The notes: generated from the letters alone by a model not told the origin. DNA of 64,000 nucleotides from Hymenobacter wooponensis (GCF_004745865.1 NZ_SRKZ01000003.1:558001-622000); one strand, 5' to 3'. Positions 42,855-53,235 are shown, counted from the first letter of the stretch. Translations and numbers: made by a program.

Positions 42855-43930
42855 CTTGAAAGGGGTTGAGTAGCAGAAATAAAGCCGAGCCGGGCTCCTG
42901 AGCGCGGCAACACATGGCGCAGTACGAAGTCAGCAATACTAGCCAAGGGAAGCACAGCATTAGCTTGCCCCGCCCGAATCACCGACTTAGGCATACCAAA
43001 CACGGCAGATGAAGCTTCGTCTTGTGCTACCACTACGCCTCCTTGCTCCCGGATGGCTCGAGCACCGGCAGTACCATCGTTTCCTAGGCCAGTTAATACT
43101 ACCCCTACAACATTGCGCCCAACTACGCGGGCTGCTGATTGCATAAGCAGGTCAACGGAAGGAATCTCCAGGCTCGTTTCGTTTATAAACCCTACTTGCC
43201 AACCTAACCAAGGAGAGTTGCCAATGGATTTTATTATGCAGTTGAAACCACCAGGCGCCACAAGTACTTTGCCTGCTTCCAATGTTACGGCCTCTGAAGC
43301 AGCTGTTACGGGCAGTACAGAAGCCCGACGCAACCGTTCAACGAGCGTATCGGTGAAGGAAGCTGGTAAATGCACTGCTACCAGAACCGCCCATGAAAAG
43401 TCAACAGGAAGCGCGCGAAGTACTTCTTCTACGGCTTGGGCTCCGCCCGTGGACCCTCCAATAACTACTACCCCGCGTGGAGGCAATGGAGCCGCTGTAC
43501 GACGGGCAACATCGGCCAGCGGTGTGGCTACTGCAGGCCTAGGCCGGGCTGCCTGTACCTTCCGTTTTGCCTGTCGTCCCCATTCTGCCAGCCGTTGTCC
43601 ATCGTGCATAGGCGCGGCAGACAAGTAGTCATAAACACCTAAACGCGCAACCTCCCGCAGCATACCTGGTAAGGGCGGCTGCGTGGTATAAAGCAGCACT
43701 GGACCACTATAGTGGTGTCGGAGCTGTTCCAGACCCAGTAGCTGGCTTTCCCCTACAATCACCAACCCAGGCTGCAGCCGACGCGCCTGACGTGCCAAGT
43801 CATCACTCCCCACAGCTGTGCCTACCACCCGTACTGTAGGGTCGGTATGCAGCAACCGGGTGAGCTCTGCAGCCACAAAGGTGGGCAGGTTCCCGAGCAA
43901 TAAGGTGAGAGTGGAAGATAAGTTAAGCAC
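42851..43930 (-). CDS. cheB: CheB methylesterase with a degenerate receiver domain
   Basis: 359 residues. The C-terminal methylesterase is intact: Ser160 in VIGGSTGGAQ, His187 in LVAVHLPASF and Asp285 in LTGLGNDGTAGA. The N-terminal domain (1-120) has the receiver outline, but the acidic pair is replaced by Leu12-Gly13 (LTLLLGNLPT) and the phosphoacceptor Asp by Gly60 (LQPGLVIVGESQ). It therefore cannot be activated by CheA in the usual way. An Arg/Ala/Pro linker (about 121-150) joins the domains. It should remove methyl groups or deamidate glutamines on the receptor; no cheR is in the window. Confidence 0.9.
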   Translation of the reverse strand: MLNLSSTLTLLLGNLPTFVAAELTRLLHTDPTVRVVGTAVGSDDLARQARRLQPGLVIVGESQLLGLEQLRHHYSGPVLLYTTQPPLPGMLREVARLGVYDYLSAAPMHDGQRLAEWGRQAKRKVQAARPRPAVATPLADVARRTAAPLPPRGVVVIGGSTGGAQAVEEVLRALPVDFSWAVLVAVHLPASFTDTLVERLRRASVLPVTAASEAVTLEAGKVLVAPGGFNCIIKSIGNSPWLGWQVGFINETSLEIPSVDLLMQSAARVVGRNVVGVVLTGLGNDGTAGARAIREQGGVVVAQDEASSAVFGMPKSVIRAGQANAVLPLASIADFVLRHVLPRSGARLGFISATQPLSR

Positions 43931-44001
43931 GGAGAGAAAAAGGGCAGATAAAATGGGCGCTTACCTCTTGCGAGAACAACGCCAAACGGAAGTAACCTGA
44001 G

Positions 44002-44385
44002 TTATGATTGGGCTGATTCCGAATCCTGCAATGCGCTTCCAACAATCTCCAGCACCTTCTCCTCAGAAAAAGGCTTCACGATGTAAGCTGTTGCGCCGCT
44101 TTCCAGCGCCTCGTTTACAATTACCTCCTGGCCTACGGCCGAGCACATTACTACTTTCACATCAGGCTGCTCCTGACGAATGCCTTTCAGCACATCTAGG
44201 CCAGTATTGTCGGGCAGAATTACGTCGAGGGTAATCAGGTCGGGCTTTGTTTGGGTGGCTAGCTCCAGGGCCTGTTGCCCGTTAGCCGCCTCTCCCACCA
44301 CCTCATAGCCGGCGTCGGTAAGCATATTCTTGAGCATCGTGCGCATGTAAAAAGAATCGTCGACGATGAGAATGCGGTTTTTCAT
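44002..44385 (-). CDS. cheY: CheY-type single-domain response regulator
   Basis: 127 residues, all canonical receiver residues present: Asp9-Asp10, phosphoacceptor Asp54 (ITLDVILPDNTGLD), Ser82 and Lys104 (YIVKPFSEEK). No output domain. It is the presumed diffusible signal from CheA, with CheC in the same operon to switch it off. The output is not flagellar as far as this window shows. Confidence 0.93.
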   Translation of the reverse strand: MKNRILIVDDSFYMRTMLKNMLTDAGYEVVGEAANGQQALELATQTKPDLITLDVILPDNTGLDVLKGIRQEQPDVKVVMCSAVGQEVIVNEALESGATAYIVKPFSEEKVLEIVGSALQDSESAQS

Positions 44386-44437
44386 AAGAGAAGAAGTCTA
44401 TCAAAAGAAGGAGAAGGAAGCTGAACAATGGCTTAAA

Positions 44438-44965
44438 CTAGGCCTTTGTACGCGATGCCGCAGCGGAAGATTCTCCTTTTGGCTGTAACTGCATGATTTC
44501 AGCTGGGGTGAGCAGCTTTAGCATATCCAAGACTATCACGATACGCCCATTGATCTTGGCAATTCCTTCGATGTATTTATCCTGGATATTAATATCCTGA
44601 ATGAATTCCGGAGCTTTTTCGATGATGGACACCGGAATAGAAAGTGGTTGAGGCACCTCGCGCACCATTATGCCAATGGTGTAATCTTTAGCCTCTATAG
44701 CTAACGTGTAGGTGGTAGCTACTAGCTCCTCCCCAGCAGGGCGTAGCTGAAACCGCTCTTCCAAATCAATAATCGTGATAATATCACCCCGCAGGTTGGC
44801 AATACCCTTCACGAAGGAAGGTGTCTTGGGCATGCGAGCAATTTCCGGGGTGATGGTCACCTCCTTCACTTGCTCAATACGAATACCATACTCTTCATCT
44901 CCTAATCGGAAGACGATAAGCTGGATAACCGCTTCTTGCTTGGCGTTTTTTTCGGTCTCGGGCAT
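44438..44965 (-). CDS. cheW: CheW adaptor protein
   Basis: 175 residues; couples receptor and CheA. The SH3-like CheW domain begins QLIVFRLGDEEYGIRIEQV and contains FVKGIANLRGDIITIIDLEE (the NLRG motif) and YIEGIAKINGRIVIVLDM. The C-terminus has a short polar tail after LTPAEI. It sits between mcp and cheY, as expected. The TAG stop is part of GGCCTAG. Confidence 0.94.
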   Translation of the reverse strand: MPETEKNAKQEAVIQLIVFRLGDEEYGIRIEQVKEVTITPEIARMPKTPSFVKGIANLRGDIITIIDLEERFQLRPAGEELVATTYTLAIEAKDYTIGIMVREVPQPLSIPVSIIEKAPEFIQDINIQDKYIEGIAKINGRIVIVLDMLKLLTPAEIMQLQPKGESSAAASRTKA

Positions 44966-45039
44966 ACCTAAAACGAGTGAGCAGTACCGAGCACTATATT
45001 ATAGTAGCACCCGGCGCCGTCAATCACTAGTTGAACAGT

Positions 45040-48000
45040 TTATTTGGCTTTGCTTTTGGACTTCCGTGGCTTCTCTGCAGAGGGAGTTGCTGCTCCATTC
45101 TCCACGGCGGCAGGCTTTTCAGCTCGGCGTGAGGGCTTCCGGTTAGGCTTGGCTTCCTGAGCAGCGGCCGCTGTGTCGGGTGCAGGGGTTGTGGTAGCCT
45201 TACGGCGAGAAGTGGCTCTACGAACCGCTGATTTAGGTTCTGGCTCGGGAGCCGGTACCACAGTAGTGGCGGTGCGGCGCAACTGCCGCGTAGTGGCCGG
45301 AACCACTGGAGCGGCTGGCGTTACTGCCGCGCCACGGCGCGTCATCCGCCGAATGGGCTCCGGCTCGGGCTCGGGCTCTAAATCCTCCATCAGCTGGAAG
45401 GCCGATAGGCCTAGCTGCAGGTCGTCGGCAATATCCGTTAGATTCTGGCTGCTGGTGGTGAGCTCCTGCATGGAAGTAGAAAGCTGCTTGGCCGTACCGG
45501 CTACTTGCTGCGTACCCGTTGCGGTTTGCTCGGCAATAGCTACTACTTCCTCCACATACTTTACTACGTCGCCAATAGAGGTCTTCTGAATCTCCGTGGC
45601 CGTCAAAATGTCGCGAGAGGTGCGCAGGGTTTCACCGCTGCTGGTGGCAATGTTCTTAAAGGCTGAGCTAGCTTCGAAGGTAGCGTTCTTGCCTTTGAGT
45701 ACCCGGCCTTCCATCGTCGAAATAGCGGTTGCAGCGGAGGTAGTATCCTTTCGAACGTCCTCAACGAGCGTGGCAATTTCGTTAGCCGATTTGCGGGAGC
45801 CTTCAGCTAGCTTCCGGATTTCCTCGGCTACTACCGCGAAACCACGACCAGCTTCACCGGCGCGGGCTGCTTCGATGGCTGCGTTCAGGGCCAGCAGGTT
45901 GGTTTGCGCAGCAATGTCGGTGATAACACCCAGCGACTTGCTGATTTCCCCAGAACGCGTGCTCAGTACTTCAATGGTCTTAGAGGTTTGGGCAGCTGCG
46001 CTGCTGATTTCCTCCATGTTTTTCACCACTTCCGCTACCGTCTTCAGACCCAGCTGTGAGGTTTGCTCACCCAGAATAGCTGCTTTGATACCCACATCAG
46101 CCTTGCCTGCCGTTTCCTTAGTGGCCTGCATGATTTCTTCAATCAGCTTAAAGGCTTGGTCGGTCTTGAGAGCTTGGTTTTGAGCACCTTCAGCCATTTG
46201 CTGCATAGCCAAGGCTACATCAACTGTAACGCGGCTCATCTCCTGCCCTTTCACCACCATTTCCTCCGAAGATTCTCCCACAATCTGCGACGACTCATTG
46301 ATTTCGCCGAGCAGTTCGTTGAGGTTGTCTACGGCTAGGTTCAAGGCATTCGACATGGCCAAAATATCACCAGCCGTCTGGATCTCAACCTGCTGCGTGA
46401 GGTCACCTTCCGAAATGGCCCGTACCACGCGGCTCACTTCCAGTACTGGCGAGGCAATCGACTCGATCAGGGCGTTCAGCGTATCTACCAGCTCTTTCCA
46501 GGAACCGCTCACGTCACTTACGGTCGCCCGTTCGGTCAGCTTACCTTCTACACCGGCTACTTTTGCCACACGGCTAACCTCCACGGCCAGACGGTTCAGG
46601 TCATCCACCATTCGGTTGATGGTCTCGGCCAGATCGGCTACTTCGCCTTTCGCGTCCAGTGTAAGCTTCTGGGTCAAGTCACCCTGCGATACAGCCGTTA
46701 CTACTTTCACTAGGCCACGCACCTGCGTGGTGAGGTTGGCCGCCATCGTGTTTACGTTGTCGGTCAGGTCTTTCCATACCCCCGATACGTTTGGCACATT
46801 GGCCTGACCACCGAGGCGGCCTTCCGTACCTACCTCTTGCGCCACGCGGGTTACCTCACCAGCGAAGATGTTGAGTGAGTCCACCATCCGGTTGATGTTG
46901 TCCTTTAGGTCGAGCAGTTCGCCTTTAACATCAACGGATACCTTCTGGCTTAGGTCACCGCGAGCTACGGCGGTGGTCACGTTGGCAATGTCTCGCACCT
47001 GAGAGGTTAGCGAGGCGGCCATAGTGTTTACATTGTCGGTCAGGTCTTTCCAAGTGCCGCGCACGTTCGGTACTACGGCCTGTCCACCAAGGCGGCCTTC
47101 GGTACCTACTTCGCGAGCTACCCGAGTTACTTCATCACCAAACGTGTTTAGCGAGTCCACCATCTGGTTGAGGTTTTCCTTCAACTGCAACAGCTCACCG
47201 CGTACGTTTACCGTTACCTTCTGGCTCAAGTCGCCGCGAGCTACAGCGGTAGCTACGTTGGCAATGTCTCGTACCTGAGAAGTCAAGTTCGAGGCCATTG
47301 TGTTTACATTGTCCGTCAGGTCTTTCCAGGTACCTGATACGCTCGGCACATTGGCCTGACCACCCAGAATACCTTCGGTGCCTACCTCGCGGGCTACGCG
47401 GGTTACTTCGCCAGCGAAGATATTGAGCGAGTCCACCATCTGATTCAGGATGTTCTTCAGGTCGAGAATCTCGCCTTTTACATCCACTGTCATCTTCTGC
47501 GTCAGGTCGCCCTTCGCTACGGCGGTAGCCACGTTGGCAATATCTCGCACCTGCAGCGTCAGGTTGGAGGCCATTGTATTTACGTTGTCCGTCAGCTCCT
47601 TCCAAGTTCCACCTACGCGGGGCACATTGGCCTGGCCACCTAGTTTACCCTCGGTACCTACCTCGCGGGCTACGCGGGTTACTTCGTCACCGAAGATGTT
47701 GAGCGAGTCCACCATCTGATTCAGGATGTTCTTCAGCTCCAGGATTTCACCCTTCACGTCTACCGTCATCTTCTGGCTCAAGTCGCCGCGGGCTACGGCG
47801 GTAGCTACATTGGCAATGTCTCGCACCTGCAAGGTCAGGTTCGAGGCCATGTAGTTTACATTATCCGTCAGCTCTTTCCACACGCCAGCCACGTTTGGTA
47901 CGGAGGCCTGGCCGCCCAACTTTCCTTCCGTACCTACTTCGAGAGCTACGCGGGTTACTTCGCCGGCAAACAGGTTGAGCGAGTCCACCATCTGGTTCAG

Positions 48001-49398
48001 GTTCTGCTTCAGCTGCAGCAGCTCACCCTTTACGTCCACCGTAATCTTTTGCGTCAGGTCGCCCTTCGCTACGGCCGTAGCCACATTGGCAATGTCTCGC
48101 ATCTGCAGGGTCAGATTCGAGGCCATGTAGTTTACGTTGTCGGTGAGTTCCTTCCATACACCGGCCACGTTCGGTACCACCGCTTGGCCGCCTAGTTTAC
48201 CTTCGGTACCTACTTCCTGGGCTACTCGCGTTACCTCGCCGGCAAACAGGTTGAGCGAGTCCACCATCTGGTTCAGGTTCTGTTTCAGCTGCAGCAGCTC
48301 ACCTTTCAGATCCACCGTAATCTTCTGCGTTAGGTCGCCCTTCGCTACGGCCGTAGCCACATTGGCAATGTCTCGCACCTGTAAGGTTAGGTTGGAGGCC
48401 ATCGTATTTACGTTGTCGGTGAGTTGTTTCCACACCCCACCCACATTTGGTACTACGGCCTGGCCGCCCAGTTTACCCTCGGTACCTACTTCCTGCGCCA
48501 CGCGGGTTACTTCGCCGGCAAACAGGTTGAGCGAGTCCACCATCTGGTTCAGGTTCTGCTTCAGCTGCAGCAGCTCACCCTTCACGTCCACCGTAATCTT
48601 TTGCGTCAGGTCGCCCTTCGCTACGGCAATGGCCACATTGGCAATGTCTCGCATCTGCAGGGTCAGATTCGAGGCCATGTAGTTTACGTTGTCCGTCAAT
48701 TCTTTCCAGATACCGCCGACGTTCGGTACGGAGGCCTGTCCACCCAGCTTTCCTTCCGTACCTACTTCCTGCGCTACACGGGTTACTTCGCCAGCAAATA
48801 GGTTCAGGTTGTCAATCGTTTTGTTGATGGTTTCGGCCATCACTTTGAAGTCGCCGGACACGGGAATCTGGAAGGTTTCATCCAGGTTGCCCTTGCTGAT
48901 GTTCTTCAACACTTTGCCTACTTCCAGTACCGGAACGGCAATGCTATCCACCAAGCCGTTGATGTTGTTGATCATGTCGCGCCAGAAGCCGGCGGCATTG
49001 TCAGCCGAGGCACGAGCCTTGAGGTTACCCTCTACCCCTGCCACTTTTGAAATGCGCGATACTTCTCCTCCTACGCCCCCAATCATCTCAACCATTGAGT
49101 TGTAGGCCTCGGCTATTTCCGCGAAGATGTCGTCGTTCTGCTTGGTGAGCCGCACCGATACGTCGCCCTTTTTAAAAGCGTCAAGCGCGTACAGCACACG
49201 GTTGAGCTGCTCATTCACGTAGTCAGAATCAGCCGCTGAATTCAATTGAGGGCTACTACCACGTTTGCGCGTGGAGTTATCAGACAAGCGTGAAGGCGGC
49301 TGGGAGCCGTTTGTAGTTGGCGCAGAAGCCAACGTATCTAGTGTCTCCGGGGCATCGGCTTCCGGACGGGTGTTCTTGGGCATCTTAGCTGAGGCCAT
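45040..49398 (-). CDS. Soluble chemoreceptor with a poly-HAMP array
   Basis: 1452 residues from the ATG at 49398 ([10 protein letters not shown]); other in-frame ATGs at 49443 and 49383 are possible. No signal peptide or membrane helix is visible. Order: disordered Ser/Thr/Pro N-terminus (1-60); a first HAMP region (about 65-198); nine 92-residue HAMP-pair units (199-1026), each built like [56 protein letters not shown]; an MCP signalling domain (about 1030-1330) with the hairpin tip [20 protein letters not shown]; and a basic Pro/Ala/Arg/Lys tail (about 1340-1452) starting with Glu-Pro repeats. The units resemble those of fungal Nik1-type kinases. First gene of the che operon. What it senses is unknown. 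Confidence 0.92.
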   Translation of the reverse strand: MASAKMPKNTRPEADAPETLDTLASAPTTNGSQPPSRLSDNSTRKRGSSPQLNSAADSDYVNEQLNRVLYALDAFKKGDVSVRLTKQNDDIFAEIAEAYNSMVEMIGGVGGEVSRISKVAGVEGNLKARASADNAAGFWRDMINNINGLVDSIAVPVLEVGKVLKNISKGNLDETFQIPVSGDFKVMAETINKTIDNLNLFAGEVTRVAQEVGTEGKLGGQASVPNVGGIWKELTDNVNYMASNLTLQMRDIANVAIAVAKGDLTQKITVDVKGELLQLKQNLNQMVDSLNLFAGEVTRVAQEVGTEGKLGGQAVVPNVGGVWKQLTDNVNTMASNLTLQVRDIANVATAVAKGDLTQKITVDLKGELLQLKQNLNQMVDSLNLFAGEVTRVAQEVGTEGKLGGQAVVPNVAGVWKELTDNVNYMASNLTLQMRDIANVATAVAKGDLTQKITVDVKGELLQLKQNLNQMVDSLNLFAGEVTRVALEVGTEGKLGGQASVPNVAGVWKELTDNVNYMASNLTLQVRDIANVATAVARGDLSQKMTVDVKGEILELKNILNQMVDSLNIFGDEVTRVAREVGTEGKLGGQANVPRVGGTWKELTDNVNTMASNLTLQVRDIANVATAVAKGDLTQKMTVDVKGEILDLKNILNQMVDSLNIFAGEVTRVAREVGTEGILGGQANVPSVSGTWKDLTDNVNTMASNLTSQVRDIANVATAVARGDLSQKVTVNVRGELLQLKENLNQMVDSLNTFGDEVTRVAREVGTEGRLGGQAVVPNVRGTWKDLTDNVNTMAASLTSQVRDIANVTTAVARGDLSQKVSVDVKGELLDLKDNINRMVDSLNIFAGEVTRVAQEVGTEGRLGGQANVPNVSGVWKDLTDNVNTMAANLTTQVRGLVKVVTAVSQGDLTQKLTLDAKGEVADLAETINRMVDDLNRLAVEVSRVAKVAGVEGKLTERATVSDVSGSWKELVDTLNALIESIASPVLEVSRVVRAISEGDLTQQVEIQTAGDILAMSNALNLAVDNLNELLGEINESSQIVGESSEEMVVKGQEMSRVTVDVALAMQQMAEGAQNQALKTDQAFKLIEEIMQATKETAGKADVGIKAAILGEQTSQLGLKTVAEVVKNMEEISSAAAQTSKTIEVLSTRSGEISKSLGVITDIAAQTNLLALNAAIEAARAGEAGRGFAVVAEEIRKLAEGSRKSANEIATLVEDVRKDTTSAATAISTMEGRVLKGKNATFEASSAFKNIATSSGETLRTSRDILTATEIQKTSIGDVVKYVEEVVAIAEQTATGTQQVAGTAKQLSTSMQELTTSSQNLTDIADDLQLGLSAFQLMEDLEPEPEPEPIRRMTRRGAAVTPAAPVVPATTRQLRRTATTVVPAPEPEPKSAVRRATSRRKATTTPAPDTAAAAQEAKPNRKPSRRAEKPAAVENGAATPSAEKPRKSKSKAK
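46321..48804 (-). repeat. Nine tandem 276-bp coding repeats (HAMP pairs)
   Basis: The motif encoding LGGQA recurs every 276 bases: near 48733, 48457, 48181, 47905, 47629, 47353, 47077, 46801 and (diverged) 46525. Units 1-4 are nearly identical in DNA; units 8 and 9 drift. Exact periodicity over 2484 bases shows growth by in-frame duplication, so copy number may vary between strains and short-read assemblies may collapse it. Confidence 0.93.
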
Positions 49399-49476
49399 AA
49401 ACGAGGAGTAGTGGCGAAACCTCTGAGATGAGGCGGTGCACAAACGGAACTACGGGTGGACGAGTTCCAAGACTTA

Positions 49477-49484
49477 CAAAGGTA
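49477..49484 (-). promoter_or_regulatory. -7 element of the che operon promoter
   Basis: On the minus strand TACCTTTG matches TAnnTTTG exactly, 79 bases upstream of the receptor ATG at 49398. The 351-base divergent gap (49399-49749) also has to hold the topA promoter; CATCTTTG near 49661 is a weak candidate for that. Nothing else is seen in the gap. Confidence 0.55.
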
Positions 49485-49749
49485 GCAAATGCAGCTTTTC
49501 AGCCGCCTAAACAGCAAAAAACTTCCACAAAAACACTAAGTCGCGGATACTTAACAAATTGCGTTCAATTAGTGGTTGAACCAACTCCCCCTTTTACTCC
49601 TTATAGTATACCTGGGTAGATCAATTTGCTACAACGGCAGCGGTGCACCGGATTATTCCAGCATCTTTGCGGCAAAATTCAACTTTACGCCGTGGCTGCC
49701 GTTTTCTTCTCTATACAGCTTTAGCCTTAGCAGTCACTTGCCCCCTTGT

Positions 49750-52233
49750 ATGGTCAAAAATTTAGTCATAGTAGAGTCCCCCGCCAAGGCCAAAACCATT
49801 GAAGGTTATCTAGGCAAGGACTTCGTTGTCAAATCCAGTTTCGGTCACGTCCGCGACTTACCGAAGGACAATAATGCCATTGATATTGCCAATGGATTCA
49901 AGCCTACGTATGTCGTTTCAGCAGATAAGCGGGAGGTAATCAGCCAGCTGAAGAAGCTGGCGAAGGAGGCTGAAATGGTTTGGCTAGCCAGTGACGATGA
50001 CCGGGAGGGTGAAGCTATTTCGTGGCACCTGTCGGAAACGCTCAACCTGAGCAACGACAAGACCCGTCGGATTGTGTTTCGGGAAATCACCAAGAATGCT
50101 ATTCTACACGCCATTGACACGCCCCGGGAGATAAACCTGGACCTAGTGAATGCGCAACAGGCTCGCCGGGTGCTAGACCGCTTGGTTGGCTTTGAACTCT
50201 CGCCGGTATTGTGGAAAAAGGTGAAGGCTGGACTTTCGGCCGGACGAGTACAATCGGTGGCGGTACGGTTAGTGGTGGAGCGTGAGCGGGAAATCAACCA
50301 GTTTAAGACATCCTCGGCCTACCGCGTAGTAGCTAAGTTTGATGCTGGCCGTGGCGCAGTGCTAGAGGCAGAATTGCCCACCCGTTTCAAGACAAATGAA
50401 GAGGCGCAAGCCTTCTTGGAGCGTTGCGTGGGGGCTACCTACTCAATTGAGAACTTAGAGAAGAAGCCCGGCAAACGCAGCCCGGCACCGCCTTTTACTA
50501 CCTCCACCCTGCAGCAAGAGGCCTCGCGAAAGTTGGGTTTCTCGGTAGCGCAGACCATGAGCGTAGCACAGAAGCTCTACGAAGCCGGTAAAATCAGCTA
50601 TATGCGGACGGACTCGGTGAACCTCTCGCAGGATGCACTAGCCGCCGCTAAAGATGAAATCAGTCGGGCTTATGGCGCAGAATATGCCCAAACGCGCCAA
50701 TTCAAGACGAAGTCTGCCTCGGCTCAGGAAGCTCACGAAGCCATCCGGCCTACTGACTTTTCGTTGGTAAAAGCGGGCGCTGACTCGCAGGAGCAGCGCC
50801 TCTACGACCTCATTCGGAAGCGGGCTATGGCTTCGCAAATGGCCGATGCAGTTATTGAGCGTACAGTAGCCTCCATCAGCATCAGCACCCAGCCCGGCAC
50901 CATGCTCACAGCTACGGGTGAGGTTATCACGTTTGAAGGCTTTCTGAAGGCTTACTCGGAGTCAAAAGACGAAGAAGTGCAGGACGAAACGCCAACGGAG
51001 TCTACGTTCTCCCGGGGGTTGCCACCGCTATCGGTAGGCCAGGCGCTGCCGTTGCAGCAGTTGCGGGCGACGGAGCGCTTTGCTTCACCGGCGGCACGCT
51101 ACACGGAGGCCTCGTTGGTAAAGAAGATGGAAGAAATGGGCATCGGCCGCCCATCTACTTACGCTCCTACTATCAGCACCATTCAGAAGCGTGGCTACGT
51201 GGAGAAAGACTCCCGCGAAGGCAAGGAGCGCAAATTCAACGTCCTGACGCTGGAAGGCGACACGGTTAAGACGGAAGTTAAAACCGAGACCTACGGAGCC
51301 GACAAAGCCAAGCTGTTCCCCACGGATACTGCCATGGTGGTAAACGACTTCTTGGTAGAGCACTTCCCCGTAATTGTGGACTACCAGTTCACGGCCAAAG
51401 TAGAGGATGAGTTTGACCAGATTGCCAACGGCCACGAGCAGTGGACCGATATGCTGGCGGGCTTCTACGGCACTTTCCATGAAACGGTGGAGCGGGGCCA
51501 GGATATTGAGCGCAGCACGCTGGGCAGCACCCGCGTTATCGGCACTCACCCCGAGACTGGCCAGAAGATAACGGCTCGGTTAGGCCGGTTTGGCCCTTAC
51601 GTGCAGATTGAACCGCTGGAAGGCTCTGAAGAGAAAGCTGTATATGCCAGCCTACGCAAGGGTCAGTTCATTGAGAACATTACTCTGGAAGAGGCGCTGG
51701 ATTTGTTTAAGCTGCCTCGCATTGTAGGCCAGTTTGAGGACAAGGATATGACGGCCGCGCTCGGTCGCTTCGGTCCGTACATCCGTCACGACAGCAAGTT
51801 TTACTCGCTTACCAAGGAGCAAGACCCACATACCATTACGGCGCAGGAAGCGGTTGACTTGATTGAAGCCAAGCGCAAAGCTGATGCCGAGCGCCTGATC
51901 AAGGAATTTGCGGAGAACCCCGAGGTTCAGGTGCTCAACGGCCGCTTCGGACCGTACATTGTGGTGGGCAAGAAGAACGTAAAAATTCCGAAGGGCGAAG
52001 AGCCCACAGAGCTTACCCTAGAACGTTGTCTGGAACTAGCCGCTGCTACCCCAGATAAGCCCGCTAAGGGTGGCCGCTTCGGTGCGAAGAAAGCCCCAAC
52101 TGCTATAGCGGAGGAAACTGCTGACAAGCCCGCTAAGAAGGCACCAGCCGCCAAAAAAGCTGCTACCAAGAAGCCAGCAGCTAAAAAAGCTACTGGCACT
52201 GCTACCAAGAAAGCCGCTACCAAAGCGAAGTAA
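49750..52233 (+). CDS. topA: DNA topoisomerase I
   Basis: Type IA topoisomerase, 827 residues, relaxes negative supercoils. The Toprim domain has VIVESPAKAKTIEGYLG and ASDDDREGEAISWHL; the active-site tyrosine is in ISYMRTDSVNLS. Instead of zinc fingers, the C-terminus has three GRFGPY repeats (GRFGPYVQIE, GRFGPYIRHD, GRFGPYIVVG) and a Lys/Ala tail like histone H1 (KKAPAAKKAATKKPAAKKA). The frame is open from 49576, but the 58 upstream residues are unlike any TopA and the true start is the ATG at 49750. Confidence 0.96.
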   Translation: MVKNLVIVESPAKAKTIEGYLGKDFVVKSSFGHVRDLPKDNNAIDIANGFKPTYVVSADKREVISQLKKLAKEAEMVWLASDDDREGEAISWHLSETLNLSNDKTRRIVFREITKNAILHAIDTPREINLDLVNAQQARRVLDRLVGFELSPVLWKKVKAGLSAGRVQSVAVRLVVEREREINQFKTSSAYRVVAKFDAGRGAVLEAELPTRFKTNEEAQAFLERCVGATYSIENLEKKPGKRSPAPPFTTSTLQQEASRKLGFSVAQTMSVAQKLYEAGKISYMRTDSVNLSQDALAAAKDEISRAYGAEYAQTRQFKTKSASAQEAHEAIRPTDFSLVKAGADSQEQRLYDLIRKRAMASQMADAVIERTVASISISTQPGTMLTATGEVITFEGFLKAYSESKDEEVQDETPTESTFSRGLPPLSVGQALPLQQLRATERFASPAARYTEASLVKKMEEMGIGRPSTYAPTISTIQKRGYVEKDSREGKERKFNVLTLEGDTVKTEVKTETYGADKAKLFPTDTAMVVNDFLVEHFPVIVDYQFTAKVEDEFDQIANGHEQWTDMLAGFYGTFHETVERGQDIERSTLGSTRVIGTHPETGQKITARLGRFGPYVQIEPLEGSEEKAVYASLRKGQFIENITLEEALDLFKLPRIVGQFEDKDMTAALGRFGPYIRHDSKFYSLTKEQDPHTITAQEAVDLIEAKRKADAERLIKEFAENPEVQVLNGRFGPYIVVGKKNVKIPKGEEPTELTLERCLELAAATPDKPAKGGRFGAKKAPTAIAEETADKPAKKAPAAKKAATKKPAAKKATGTATKKAATKAK

Positions 52234-52255
52234 ATTTCCTTCTGCAGATGCTCAT

Positions 52256-52291
52256 AAAAAAGGCCCCAGCCATTGCGGTTGGGGCCTTTTT
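52256..52291 (+). terminator. Terminator after topA
   Basis: AAAAAGGCCCCAGCC and GGTTGGGGCCTTTTT form a strong stem with one G-T pair and a T run, 23 bases past the topA stop. Confidence 0.9.
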
Positions 52292-52353
52292 GTGCTTACT
52301 AAAATATTGAATGTGCTATATCGTTTTTGAAGCTCTAATAGCGACCTCCTAGT

Positions 52354-53235
52354 ATGACCTATCTATCTTCACTCCTAGGCCTAGTAAGCGTGGGGTGTGC
52401 ACTTGCCATTGCTACTGCAGCGCATACGCCCTCGGCTGTAGCGCCTGCATTTGGTACAGGCCACTACCAGTGGTTGCCACAGGGCAAGTACAATGCTCAG
52501 CAAAGCCTAGCAGCCCGTTTTCCGGCTCCGGCGGGTTATGAGCGTACTAAACTGGCAGCCGGTAGCTTTGGGGAGTGGCTGCGATACTTGCCTCTACTGC
52601 CGGCAGGTACCCCAGTGCATTTATATAACGGGCAGTTGAAGGGCCGGCAGGATGTGCACGCTGCCGTGCTGAACATGGATACTGGTACGCGGGATTTGCA
52701 GCAGTGTGCCGACGCCGTAATTCGGCTCCGGGGAGAATACCTATTCAGCCAGAACCCTAACCAAGTGCACTTCCACCTCACCAGTGGTAACGACGTTCGA
52801 TTTCAAGATTGGCTTCAAGGCCGCACCTTTCGGGTAGTGGGTGAGGATGTGCTACCGGCAACTAAACCCATAGAGGCCCCTACTCACCCGGTTTTTCGAC
52901 GGTACTTGGATCAGATCTTCACATACGCGGGCACGCTGTCGTTGAGCCGGGAGTTGGTGGCAGTGCCGCTAGGCCAGGTGCAGCCCGGCGACGTTCTCAT
53001 TCGGGGTGGTTCGCCGGGGCACGCGGTGCTGGTACTAGATGTGGCGGTACACCAGAGCTCGGGGCAGCGCGTAGTCTTGCTGGGCCAGAGCTACATGCCG
53101 GCTCAGCAGGTGCACGTGCTGAAAAGTGGCCAGCGGCCTACTTCTGGGGCGTGGTTTACACTTGATGCCAACCGGGAGCAAGTGGTCACGCCCGAGTGGA
53201 CGTTCGGCCGGGATGAGCTAAAACGGTTTGAGTAA
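52354..53235 (+). CDS. DUF4846 family protein
   Basis: 293 residues with an N-terminal signal peptide or anchor (MTYLSSLLGLVSVGCALAIA). The body contains SFGEWLRYLPLLPAGTPVHL, DLQQCADAVIRLRGEYLF and the C-terminal VQPGDVLIRGGSPGHAVLVL, the last resembling papain-like (NlpC/CHAP-type) His regions. The family is known from Bacteroidetes genomes but uncharacterised. Exported location is inferred from the leader. It is probably transcribed alone. Confidence 0.85.
   Translation: MTYLSSLLGLVSVGCALAIATAAHTPSAVAPAFGTGHYQWLPQGKYNAQQSLAARFPAPAGYERTKLAAGSFGEWLRYLPLLPAGTPVHLYNGQLKGRQDVHAAVLNMDTGTRDLQQCADAVIRLRGEYLFSQNPNQVHFHLTSGNDVRFQDWLQGRTFRVVGEDVLPATKPIEAPTHPVFRRYLDQIFTYAGTLSLSRELVAVPLGQVQPGDVLIRGGSPGHAVLVLDVAVHQSSGQRVVLLGQSYMPAQQVHVLKSGQRPTSGAWFTLDANREQVVTPEWTFGRDELKRFE

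Noticed and set aside
43053..43628. 191-codon open frame on the plus strand inside cheB
   Set aside because: Antisense shadow of a well-supported CheB; Ser/Thr/Arg-rich translation without family features.
45596..48682. Long plus-strand frames opposite the chemoreceptor (for example 48137-48682)
   Set aside because: They recur with the 276-bp period of the HAMP repeats and are complements of it; no independent coding evidence.
46321..48804. CRISPR-like or satellite tandem repeat
   Set aside because: Repeats are 276 bp without unique spacers and encode an unbroken HAMP array in frame.
49576..49749. N-terminal extension of topA
   Set aside because: The 58 residues are unlike TopA and would cover the divergent promoter region; the conserved start is at 49750.
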